Below are positions 9,042 to 17,171 of a stretch of 55,377 bases of DNA, piece by piece. The position numbers were made by a program, and so were the translations under genes. The notes beneath the pieces are model-generated. The model did not search any database. It saw nothing but the letters and a program-made list of their open reading frames with translations, and was not told the origin of the DNA. This DNA is from a bacterium (GTDB lineage: Bacteria; Patescibacteriota; Dojkabacteria; SC72; WJKH01): contig JAKPPS010000039.1 in assembly GCA_029547225.1 (NCBI GenBank), forward strand, positions 1 through 55,377, in the 5' to 3' direction. Positions within the stretch are counted from its first letter, which is position 1, and each line of letters begins with the position of its first letter.

Positions 9042-10058
9042 ATGTTAGGATTTTCGAAGAGAGTCGGTATCGATCTCGGGACAGCAAACTCAATAGTGTT
9101 TTTAGAGGGGCAGGGCGTAGTCTTAATGGAGCCTACAGTAGTTGCCTTAGATGTCTCAAACTACACTGTTATTGCAGTAGGACAGGAAGCAAAAGAGATG
9201 ATCGGTAAGACTCCGGATAATATTGTTGCAAAAAGACCTCTAAGAAACGGTGTAATAGCAGATAGTCGTGTGACAGAAGCCTTATTAAAATATTTCTTAC
9301 GCAAAGCTTTGGGGCGTTCAGCGTTTTTTAAACCTGAGGTTGTGATAAGTGTACCTGCAGGTATTACTTCAGTAGAAAAAAGAGCTGTACTAAAAGCTGG
9401 TATGGGTGCTGGTATTGGTAAAATGCATCTTATCCCAGAACCTCTTGCCGCTGCTATCGGTGCAGGTTTACCGATCCATACTTCATCTGGAAACATGATA
9501 GTAAACATGGGTGGTGGTACTGCAGAAATTGCCGTGATCTCCTTAAATGGGATTGTAGAATTCAGTTCATTGCGAGTTTCTGGCGATGCACTAAATGAAT
9601 CAATTATCGCTTATATGCGAAAAACTCATGGATTACTAATTGGAGAGCAAACCGCTGAACAAATAAAGATAAATATCGGTTCAGCAATTAAAGTTGCCCG
9701 CCCAAAAAGTATGGAGATAAAGGGACGAGATTCGACAGGTGGTATGCCAAGATCAATTACAATAGATTCTAACGAGGTAGCTGAAGCGTTAAAAGTTCCT
9801 TTAACTCAGATAATTCATGCAATCAAGTCGGTTTTAGAAAAAACACCACCAGAACTTTCTGCAGACATTATTGATAGAGGAATGGTCATGAGTGGTGGTA
9901 CTTCGATGTTAAGTGGCCTTGATACGCTATTGACTAAAGCTACTGGCGTTGCAGCCCATGTTGCTGAAGAACCAATATATTGTGTCGCTAAGGGCACTGG
10001 AGCCTCTCTAGAATTGCTTGCTGAAGGCAAACTTACATTAAGTAGTATGCTCGAATAG
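9042..10058 (+). CDS. MreB-like actin-family protein, divergent paralogue
   Basis: A 338-residue actin-fold protein of the MreB/Mbl group. It has phosphate-1 GIDLGTANSIVFLEG (about 9-23), the PEPLAAAIGAGL segment (about 132-143) and the C-terminal MSGGTSMLSGLDTLL. The phosphate-2 loop reads NMGGGTAEIAV (155-165), where canonical MreB, including the second copy in this window at 39.7 kb, has DIGGGTTDIAV. The aspartate at 155 is therefore asparagine, which may weaken metal binding or ATP hydrolysis. MreB polymers position cell-wall synthesis under the membrane. This copy is not next to mreC/mreD; it precedes an O-antigen ligase by 42 nt, hinting at a role linked to surface polymer rather than elongation. 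That link is inference. Confidence 0.85.
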   Translation: MLGFSKRVGIDLGTANSIVFLEGQGVVLMEPTVVALDVSNYTVIAVGQEAKEMIGKTPDNIVAKRPLRNGVIADSRVTEALLKYFLRKALGRSAFFKPEVVISVPAGITSVEKRAVLKAGMGAGIGKMHLIPEPLAAAIGAGLPIHTSSGNMIVNMGGGTAEIAVISLNGIVEFSSLRVSGDALNESIIAYMRKTHGLLIGEQTAEQIKINIGSAIKVARPKSMEIKGRDSTGGMPRSITIDSNEVAEALKVPLTQIIHAIKSVLEKTPPELSADIIDRGMVMSGGTSMLSGLDTLLTKATGVAAHVAEEPIYCVAKGTGASLELLAEGKLTLSSMLE

Positions 10059-10100
10059 AAGTGTTCTTTAAATATTCTATCCTTTGTTCAAACAGATTCT

Positions 10101-11594
10101 ATGTCTAAGCAAACAAAAAATACGAAAAATTCAAATTCTATTCTTATAGCTACTTTTTTCCTCTTTTTTGCTACAGCGATTATGGGTAGATTATCGGCAT
10201 TTGTCGATTATTATTTTACTTATTGGAATATTGAGGTTAGCGATAGACTGATTAGTAAACTTATTTGGGCAACATTCTATTTACTATTTGTTGTAATTGT
10301 ATTGATAAATGATATTTTTCGTTATTGGCGAGAAATAAACGATGGTAAAGAGTATACAAATGTGAAAAATTCTTTGAGTATCAATACAAAACAAGAGAAT
10401 ATTCAAGGAAAAGTTACCCTTAATAGAAAAAAAGAATTCACTTTCAGAAATAAAATTAATATCCTGATATTAAAAATATGGGAAAGTAAAGTTGCTTTCT
10501 ACAAAGAAAACAAGATAATTGTTTGGGCAAGCCTTGCTATAGTTGTATCATCGCTGTTTAGCGCACTTTTCGCTTATAATAAATCTGAATCTATTTGGGG
10601 ATTACCATATTATGCATTGCTAGTTTCAATACCGTTGATGATCAAATATGTGTGGGGTAATAAACTACAGTTTAAGCTAGTAATTTTCCAAAATATTATA
10701 CTTATTGTACTTGCACTTGTAGCACTGTATCAAAGTCGAATTTACAATTATTTGGGTGCAGAAGTTCATCCAGTAATTAGTTTTTTTGATACTTATGGTG
10801 GATTTATGCCAATTAGCTTCTTTTTGATATGGGATGATTTGATTTATTTGAGGCCAAGCTCTTTAATGGTTGATCCAAATTTTCTAGCAATCTTCTCTGT
10901 TATAGCGTTATCTTATAATGCTGCATTTCTTCCTCGAGTCAGAGAGATTAAAAAACATTTTTGGCGTATTGTTACAACCGTAATTTTGTGTTCATCCATT
11001 TTTTCGGTTGCGTATATAGTAATTGCCTCAGCTTCGCGAACTGCTGTTTTGATGCTGGTAGTAGCGATTTCCACATATTTAACAATAAAAGTAGTAAGTT
11101 ATATCTCAAGTAGATTATCTCTAGTTAGAAAAAAGCCTGCTAAACTCTATTCAAGTGTGATTTGGGTTTATCTGTATAATATCTATCTTCGGATCAAAGA
11201 TGGATTACTTTTGAAGGACGTTTCTTCTTTACAAAGAATAGAATATGCCAAGATTTCTTTACAAGCTTTTAAAGAATATCCGGTTACTGGGATAGGCATA
11301 GGATCGTATGGAGATTACTATCGTAATGTTTTTGATAGCAGTGCGGGTGTTGCAACCCCTCATAATGCATACATGAGAACATTGGCAGAGATGGGTTTTC
11401 TAGGTGTCGCAGCCTTTCTTTTTTATTTTGTTGCATTTGTAAAAGTAATCTTAGATAACCGAAAATATATTTATTTAGCAACATTATTTGGGATTGTGGC
11501 AGGTTCTATCTTCTATGATTTTATTATGACTCCCTGGATGTGGATTTATTTTGGTATAATATACGCTGATGCTACTAATAAAAAAACCGAATAA
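10101..11594 (+). CDS. O-antigen ligase/polymerase family membrane protein
   Basis: A 497-residue polytopic membrane protein with about ten or more hydrophobic segments. Near the C terminus is the Wzy_C signature: FKEYPVTGIGIGSYGDYY followed by TPHNAYMRTLAEMGFLGV. Proteins of this family join or polymerise surface glycans using lipid-linked donors at the outer face of the cytoplasmic membrane. A hydrophilic loop rich in Lys/Asn lies at about 88-130. It follows the MreB paralogue on the same strand and overlaps the next gene by 26 nt if that gene starts at 11569. Whether it acts as ligase or polymerase, or on which glycan, cannot be told from sequence. Confidence 0.82.
   Translation: MSKQTKNTKNSNSILIATFFLFFATAIMGRLSAFVDYYFTYWNIEVSDRLISKLIWATFYLLFVVIVLINDIFRYWREINDGKEYTNVKNSLSINTKQENIQGKVTLNRKKEFTFRNKINILILKIWESKVAFYKENKIIVWASLAIVVSSLFSALFAYNKSESIWGLPYYALLVSIPLMIKYVWGNKLQFKLVIFQNIILIVLALVALYQSRIYNYLGAEVHPVISFFDTYGGFMPISFFLIWDDLIYLRPSSLMVDPNFLAIFSVIALSYNAAFLPRVREIKKHFWRIVTTVILCSSIFSVAYIVIASASRTAVLMLVVAISTYLTIKVVSYISSRLSLVRKKPAKLYSSVIWVYLYNIYLRIKDGLLLKDVSSLQRIEYAKISLQAFKEYPVTGIGIGSYGDYYRNVFDSSAGVATPHNAYMRTLAEMGFLGVAAFLFYFVAFVKVILDNRKYIYLATLFGIVAGSIFYDFIMTPWMWIYFGIIYADATNKKTE
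11552..11560 (+). promoter_or_regulatory. Extended -10 inside the preceding gene
   Basis: TGG-TATAAT, with TATAAT ending 8 nt before ATG 11569. It suggests a nearly leaderless transcript for the DUF1704 gene and supports that start over ATG 11608. No clear -35 is visible. Confidence 0.45.
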
Positions 11595-12738
11595 AAATTC
11601 AAAAATAATGAATCTTGCACAAGTTGATGAGATTTTGTTGCAAATAAGGCTTCCTTTGAGCCTTGTTTTGACACCTATCAATCTTGAAGTTGAGCGAAAA
11701 AAGTTTTTCGATTCAGATAGTTATGAACCACATTTCAAATATCGAGTTGTCAAGAACAAGAATTTACAGATATTTGAAAGTCTGAGTGAACTTGAGGAGA
11801 TTGATGATGTCGATCCTAGGATTTCCGATATGTATCTGAAATTAATAAGGCAGAAATCGGAAACTAACGATTTGATGAATAATGTCGGCAATAACGAAAA
11901 GTTTACGCAGATAGCTATTAAGAAATTTGGTATGCCAAGTGCAAAATTATTTCGAAATGCTTGCCGAGTTTTAAAAGGAAGAACTTCAATTTACAATGTA
12001 AAAAGTGATACGCGAATGCAGGATACCTCAAGCTTGAATTATTCAGAAATATCATCGATTGTTGATGAATTCTTTAGGTATGCAGGCTTAGAAGGCTGGA
12101 AATCGGGTATCTCTGCAAATATCGCTAGCAATGGTGTAAAAGCTGGTGTCAAAACAAAAGTTTTGCTTATGGATAAAGATATTATGAAAAAGCCTTTTGA
12201 CTTAAGAAAAACTATTGTCCATGAGATCGGCACTCATGTTCTTCGTGCAGAGAACGGCTTGAAATCAGGTTATGGAGTTTTTTCAAGAGCTAATCTTAAT
12301 TCGTATTTAGATACTGAGGAAGGGCTTGCACTTTACAATGAGGAACTTTTTGGCGTATTAACCCTTGAGTCTTTGCGTAAACGAGCTTTATTTGTTTACC
12401 TTATAGGGGTAGGGCAGAATTGTACTTTTAGAGAGCTTTACAATATTTCTTTAGGATTCTTGAAGCCAAAAGATGCTTTTAATACGGTATTGAGAGTCAA
12501 GCGAGGGATTGGTGATGGTTCCCAAGCTGGTATCTATCCAAAGGATATTGTGTATTTCAGAGGATTTAGAAGAGTTAGGAAGGCTATAGATCGCTCTCCA
12601 ACTATTTATAAATCTCTCTATGCGGGGAAAATCAGTCTCAAACAAGTAGAGTGGGTAGAGGAAGGTTTGTTGCCAAAAGCTAAGATATTTCCGGATAAAG
12701 AAGAGTATTCAAGATTATTCAAGAAATTGGGGATTTAA
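11569..12738 (+). CDS. DUF1704/MATCAP-like zinc metallopeptidase
   Basis: A 389-residue protein with a zincin active site: HEIGTH (about residues 220-225) followed some 30 residues later by TEEGLALYNEEL, the EEGLA motif of DUF1704. The family includes the vertebrate tubulin-tyrosine carboxypeptidases (MATCAP); bacterial members are annotated as QEGLA-motif proteins with unknown substrates. Here Glu of HExxH and the downstream Glu are intact, so it is probably active. No signal peptide or membrane helix is seen, so it is likely cytoplasmic. The alternative start ATG 11608 would remove the 26-nt overlap with the O-antigen ligase gene and 13 residues. Confidence 0.8.
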   Translation: MLLIKKPNKNSKIMNLAQVDEILLQIRLPLSLVLTPINLEVERKKFFDSDSYEPHFKYRVVKNKNLQIFESLSELEEIDDVDPRISDMYLKLIRQKSETNDLMNNVGNNEKFTQIAIKKFGMPSAKLFRNACRVLKGRTSIYNVKSDTRMQDTSSLNYSEISSIVDEFFRYAGLEGWKSGISANIASNGVKAGVKTKVLLMDKDIMKKPFDLRKTIVHEIGTHVLRAENGLKSGYGVFSRANLNSYLDTEEGLALYNEELFGVLTLESLRKRALFVYLIGVGQNCTFRELYNISLGFLKPKDAFNTVLRVKRGIGDGSQAGIYPKDIVYFRGFRRVRKAIDRSPTIYKSLYAGKISLKQVEWVEEGLLPKAKIFPDKEEYSRLFKKLGI

Positions 12739-12820
12739 TCATTCGAAAATCTGTTCGCAAAATTGGATCAGCAGAACCTAAAAATTTCGAAAATGCTTAT
12801 TCACATGCGTGCGGAATTAG

Positions 12821-12886
12821 TCTACAAGTGCAATCTAGTACAACCTAGTGCAATCTAGTGCAATCTAGTGCAACCTTGTGTAATCG
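12821..12886 (+). repeat. Degenerate 10-bp tandem repeat
   Basis: About six head-to-tail copies of a 10-mer close to CAATCTAGTG, with variants such as CAACCTAGTG and CAACCTTGTG, lie between the DUF1704 gene and the convergent ATP-grasp gene. The period matches one turn of DNA. No open frame spans it. Confidence 0.8.
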
Positions 12887-12948
12887 ATTCTTGCACAAAG
12901 AATCAATCTAATAATAATGGAACTCCAGAAAGTAAAAGATTGCTAGCT

Positions 12949-13947
12949 CTAAATGAATGATAAAATCATCTCTTTTGCAATATTGATTATTTCGTAACCA
13001 TCTTTAGGCTCAATCTTTTTTTCATAAGCTTTAAATCCAGGATTCATGTTTACTTCGAGGACATAAGGCTTATCATCTTTGTAGATAACATCGATAGCCA
13101 TAAAGTCACTTTTGAAAGCTGTACCACATTTCTTAGCTAATTCGATAAGTCTATCCTCTGGGTTTGTAAGAAGCGAATATTCACCTTTATCAACGGTAAT
13201 AAATGATCGAGTTGCTTTACGGATCCAACCTGATATCAATTTATCTCCATTTACGAACAATCTCAGATCTTCACCTATGTCAGTAAACTCTTGCAAAAAG
13301 AAATCCTTCAACTCTTTTTTGTTAAGGTTTTCTTGAGCAAAGTCCTCAACCTTATTTATCATGTAAATATTCTTTTTTACAGTTGCATCAGAAGGTTCTA
13401 AATTTGACTCAGAAGTATTTGTATCAGAAATATTCGTTTTTGGTCTTAAGTCATTCTCACCTGAGACGTGTTTTGCAAGTACAGTTTTATTGTTAAAAAT
13501 TGATTGATAATCATCATAATTTCCATCAGCTCTATAAAATGAGTGTAGATAGGGGATATCATTCTGAGAAAAAATCAAAGCTTGTGTCAATTTTGAATAA
13601 TTGTGCATTATTTTAATAAAATCAGAGTTCTGTATTTTAATCTGTTTCTCTGGATTTTTTTTGTTGAAATTTTCTATATGTTCAACTATTAGTCGTTTTA
13701 TTTCATATTCTTCTCGGCTAAAATGTCCACGCATGATAATGTGAGTATAACTTGTAATATCTTCATTACGCACAAAAATACTGTAATTCCCGTCCTTTTG
13801 GTCAATCGATATTTCGTGGTTGTAAACATAATCGGAGGTGTGACCGAGCTTTGTAATCTCCTCTTGGAGTCTCTCTATGGCATATGGTGTCTTGTTTGAG
13901 TCACCAATCCTGGGTTGCTTATCTATAATGAGGAATTTATAGTTCAT
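12949..13947 (-). CDS. ATP-grasp ligase, RimK/glutathione-synthetase-like
   Basis: A 332-residue protein with a pre-ATP-grasp N-terminal domain (FLIIDKQPRIGDSNKTPYA, about 4-22) and an ATP-grasp fold. Visible motifs are the nucleotide-lysine strand VLAKHVSGENDLRP (about 148-161), the EDLRLFVNGDKLISGWIR strand (about 222-239) and the metal-binding EVNMNPGFKAYE near the C terminus. A variable insertion rich in Asn/Ser/Thr (about 162-190) separates the ATP-grasp subdomains. Such enzymes join a carboxylate to an amine through an acyl-phosphate. The substrate cannot be read. It is one of four ATP-grasp genes in 17 kb, the only one standing alone, convergent with the DUF1704 gene. A TAATAC-like -10 may end 7 nt before its ATG. 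Confidence 0.8.
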   Translation of the reverse strand: MNYKFLIIDKQPRIGDSNKTPYAIERLQEEITKLGHTSDYVYNHEISIDQKDGNYSIFVRNEDITSYTHIIMRGHFSREEYEIKRLIVEHIENFNKKNPEKQIKIQNSDFIKIMHNYSKLTQALIFSQNDIPYLHSFYRADGNYDDYQSIFNNKTVLAKHVSGENDLRPKTNISDTNTSESNLEPSDATVKKNIYMINKVEDFAQENLNKKELKDFFLQEFTDIGEDLRLFVNGDKLISGWIRKATRSFITVDKGEYSLLTNPEDRLIELAKKCGTAFKSDFMAIDVIYKDDKPYVLEVNMNPGFKAYEKKIEPKDGYEIINIAKEMILSFI

Positions 13948-14235
13948 ATATTTGGTATTAAAATTATATGATTATTTGGGTAAATTGTACCATACTTCCA
14001 CAGTAAATTCATTCTAAAATGAATATCACGATTATTGACCAAAAGTAGGGTAATAAAGTGTAAAAAAATATGCCTCAAAGTTGAGAATAGAAATAAAGAA
14101 AATTTGTAGGATTTATGCATAAAATCGTAGCGCAAATTATAGGTCGTTGCATATATTTCGTTACTTTGATATTCTTTACTAAGTAGTTCCTCTGCTACTG
14201 CCCTCAGAGGAACGTTAATTTATTATTATAATAGT

Positions 14236-15006
14236 ATGCAAGCACAAAATGACATGAATCCTGTTGAGAGAATAAGACAGGAGACGCAGGTTAATACCTA
14301 CGCAAAAACTAATTCTAAGGGCAAGGGAGATGGCCATGGTGGATTAGTTATAGCTGGTTTCTCAGCAACACTATTAATTGGATTAATAGTAGTGTTACTA
14401 GTTGGGGCAGGTGTTGTAGGTTATCTTTTTTATCAAGAAAAACAAAAACCAGATAACTCAGTAGAACTAGCAGATTATGAAGTACAACAAATGAAAGAGA
14501 AGATTGGCAAACTAATACTCTTACCATCCGATCAAGAGCCAACTGTTGCTACCATCGTTGATATCGAAAAACTAAAAGAAACAAACCCAACTTTTTATAA
14601 GAACGCTTCAAACGGAGATAAAATCTTAGTATATTCTGATAAAGCAATATTATATGATCCAGATAATAACATCATCTTAGATGTAGCTCCGATTGTTACA
14701 GATCCTGCTTCTCAATCAGCATCCTTAAGTGTTGAATTGAGAGATGCTTCTGACGCAAAAGACCTTGATCAGATAAGTGCTGAAATTGCAAATTATGGTT
14801 CACAGTTTGTTGTAGCAACCAAGTCAGAGTCTGCGGATGCAAGCGACAATGGTGTTGAAATATTTATAGTAACTACCGATGAAACAAAAATGCAGATGGC
14901 AAGTGCTTTAGCAACATCAATGGGTGCTCAGATAGTTGAATCGATGCCACAAGGAGAACAAGCACCAGCAGATGGTGTTGATGTAGTCATTGTTTATGGT
15001 GATTAA
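14236..15006 (+). CDS. Single-pass membrane protein with LytR-C-like extracytoplasmic domain
   Basis: A 256-residue protein: about 35 hydrophilic residues, a strong transmembrane helix (about 38-66, VIAGFSATLLIGLIVVLLVG), then an outer domain. The segment LPSDQEPTVATIVDIEKL followed by NGDKILVYSDKAILYDP (about 100-140) is a pattern often seen in Candidate Phyla Radiation membrane proteins. The C-terminal part (about 155-256) has alternating strands and helices ending GAQIVESMPQGEQ, resembling the LytR C-terminal domain but without the LytR-CpsA-Psr catalytic domain. TATTAT/TATAAT sequences lie within 15 nt of the ATG, so the message is probably leaderless. Followed by a clear terminator, so it is a one-gene unit. 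Function unknown. Confidence 0.7.
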   Translation: MQAQNDMNPVERIRQETQVNTYAKTNSKGKGDGHGGLVIAGFSATLLIGLIVVLLVGAGVVGYLFYQEKQKPDNSVELADYEVQQMKEKIGKLILLPSDQEPTVATIVDIEKLKETNPTFYKNASNGDKILVYSDKAILYDPDNNIILDVAPIVTDPASQSASLSVELRDASDAKDLDQISAEIANYGSQFVVATKSESADASDNGVEIFIVTTDETKMQMASALATSMGAQIVESMPQGEQAPADGVDVVIVYGD

Positions 15007-15030
15007 TCAATTATTTCTTTGAGATATTAT

Positions 15031-15057
15031 CTCCCTCTGAAAAGAGGGAGTTTTTTT
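15031..15057 (+). terminator. Rho-independent terminator
   Basis: Perfect 7-bp stem CTCCCTC/GAGGGAG with loop TGAAAA and seven T. It ends the 14236-15006 transcript. The rest of the gap to 15313 (about 255 nt) shows no gene or RNA that I can recognise. Confidence 0.92.
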
Positions 15058-15313
15058 ATCATTTATTAGACGAAAAAGTATTATTTGCTTCTAATATTTT
15101 TGGTATGCCACCAACCTTTGTACAATACACGAGACTTTTATCCATGACTACCCAAGCATTTTGCTAAGCGCGATCTTGTGTACACCATGATGAAATAAAA
15201 TAAATAGTTTGTTAAAGGTAGTTGAAAGTATTATTAAAGGTGTGCAAGAGTTAATTCTATGCAAAACACGAGGATTGTAATGGTGACGGTTACTTGCTCT
15301 GTAAAACGGTTGG

Positions 15314-17125
15314 TTACAATTTTATTATCTCTTTGATTAATCTTTGGTCTATAGCTTGAGCAATGCCGTTATATCTCGTGAGATCAAATGAAGTAATTAG
15401 CGTATCAATCCTATCAAATCCTGTGCCATGTAGAGCGACTTGTTCCGGATTATCAAAGCAATGGCAAATAATATCGAGATTCCTATTCCTTTTAAGTGCA
15501 AGTATTGCATTTCGATATTGTAAATTACCATTTATCAAGTGCCCGTTATTGTATATTGTTTCGTTGTGATAGGTTCCGATATTCAGTTTCTCATTATGTA
15601 TTAATTCAGTAAGTTTCGTATCTGTAAGATATTTCTCAAGTTCTTTGAGTGGGTCGGCGGAGATTATAACTATCTTTTTACATTTATTATTTTGTACGAT
15701 TAATCCATCTACAAATTCTTTGATCGCTTCTGGACGATTTTTTCCTTCGGATGGAAAAATATTTAAATACATTTCAGGCATCATGTTTACCTCAAGAATC
15801 GTCCCATTTTCGAGTGTTAATGGGGCAGAGATATCTTTACATAGTATATCTATCCCGACGCAATAAGCATGCATGGATTTAGCTATTGAAACACAAATAT
15901 CTTTGATCTGAGGATGTACAATATCGGTAACATCTTTTGTCATACCACCTTGACTCATACTTGCAGTTTTGCGAACATAAATCCTTTGACCTTTTGTTGG
16001 AATATCAACGTATGATAAGTCTTGCTCTTTGAGGAATATCTCAAGCATCTCATTTTTTTCGATCGGCTTGAGTGTATGAGTTGGATTAAGTTTATCTCTG
16101 TTTGGATCTCTATTAATTTCATCTATGAGTTGTTCAATATTACTTGTGCCATCGCCGATAACATAAGCAGGTATTCTTTTAGTTGCGGCAACATATTTTC
16201 CATTGATTATCAAAATTCGATAATCTTCTCCGCTAACTTGTTCTTGGATAATAATCTTTGTTTGCCAAACGGCTCTTATTTTCTTATGTATTGCTTCATA
16301 AGCCATTTGTATCGCTTTATAAGCCTGTTCTTTTGAAATAATATTTGTCGTTACTCCAGCACCACCGGTAAGTCCGTTTGGTTTTATTACAAAGGGTTTT
16401 TTATAATTGTCGAAAATACGATCAACCTCAAGTTTGCAATCATCAATCTCTTCTCCAAGTAAGTGCCAAGGAGCGTTTGGTAGTCCGAGATTATCAAAAA
16501 ATGTATTTGAAGGTATTTTATCTCTTTGTATTTTTTGTGCGATATGACTATCAAAAGATGAAGATGCGGCACAGTTGATAGAACTTTCACATGCGATTCC
16601 AAGCAAATAATACTTATTTATTGACGAAATCCCTTCGCCAGATCTTTGATTAACGAAAAACTGATTTATTTCGTAACCTTGGTCGATTGTTTCAGTAAGG
16701 ATTGGAATTGTACTCATCGATTCAATCTGTTTCTTAATAATGTCGGAATGGATTTTATTATTGGTTTCTTCAAAACTAAGTTTTGCATCTAGATACTCAT
16801 ATACAACATTAAAAATCTCTGACCAGAGATTGGGTAGGTGAGAGTAAACAATAAATTTGTGGATATCAATAGTTGCTTTTTCTTCGCCATTGTGGGTAAT
16901 TTTATCTTTCAATCCACTAATAGAGACATTTTCACCTTTTCGAAATGTGTGTAGCAGTTTATCGTATTTGCTGTAGTATTCAATCCTGTCGCCAAATAAT
17001 CGGTGGTAATTAATGATTATATTTAATAGCTCAATTATCTTTTCATCAACAATATAGCTCGATTTGAAAGAAATCGAAGTCAACATGCTATCTAAGTTTA
17101 TTCCTTGAATTATTTTTATCTCCAT
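15314..17125 (-). CDS. Cyanophycin-synthetase-like ATP-grasp protein with extra N- and C-terminal domains
   Basis: A 603-residue protein. The middle (about 225-470) matches the ATP-grasp domain of cyanophycin synthetase CphA and GshAB: FVIKPNGLTGGAGVTTNI, EQVSGEDYRILIINGKYV, RIPAYVIGDGTSNIEQLIDE, MSQGGMTKDVTDIVHP and the metal-binding EVNMMPEMYLNIFPSEGKNR. The Mur-ligase half of CphA is absent. The N-terminal 220 residues and the C-terminal 120 residues (after about 480) are not recognised; the C terminus contains a Rossmann-like KKIVIISADPLKELEKYL. The enzyme presumably forms amide or peptide bonds with an amino acid. It starts 46 nt after the glutamate dehydrogenase stop and is probably co-transcribed with it, making glutamate a natural substrate guess. 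Confidence 0.8.
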   Translation of the reverse strand: MEIKIIQGINLDSMLTSISFKSSYIVDEKIIELLNIIINYHRLFGDRIEYYSKYDKLLHTFRKGENVSISGLKDKITHNGEEKATIDIHKFIVYSHLPNLWSEIFNVVYEYLDAKLSFEETNNKIHSDIIKKQIESMSTIPILTETIDQGYEINQFFVNQRSGEGISSINKYYLLGIACESSINCAASSSFDSHIAQKIQRDKIPSNTFFDNLGLPNAPWHLLGEEIDDCKLEVDRIFDNYKKPFVIKPNGLTGGAGVTTNIISKEQAYKAIQMAYEAIHKKIRAVWQTKIIIQEQVSGEDYRILIINGKYVAATKRIPAYVIGDGTSNIEQLIDEINRDPNRDKLNPTHTLKPIEKNEMLEIFLKEQDLSYVDIPTKGQRIYVRKTASMSQGGMTKDVTDIVHPQIKDICVSIAKSMHAYCVGIDILCKDISAPLTLENGTILEVNMMPEMYLNIFPSEGKNRPEAIKEFVDGLIVQNNKCKKIVIISADPLKELEKYLTDTKLTELIHNEKLNIGTYHNETIYNNGHLINGNLQYRNAILALKRNRNLDIICHCFDNPEQVALHGTGFDRIDTLITSFDLTRYNGIAQAIDQRLIKEIIKL

Positions 17126-17171
17126 TTTGCTATATTGAGTTAACTTAATACAAATTATTTTTGTGTATTGC

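Noticed and set aside
12821-12886. CRISPR array
   Set aside because: The repeats are 10 bp head to tail with no spacers, and there are no cas genes in the window.
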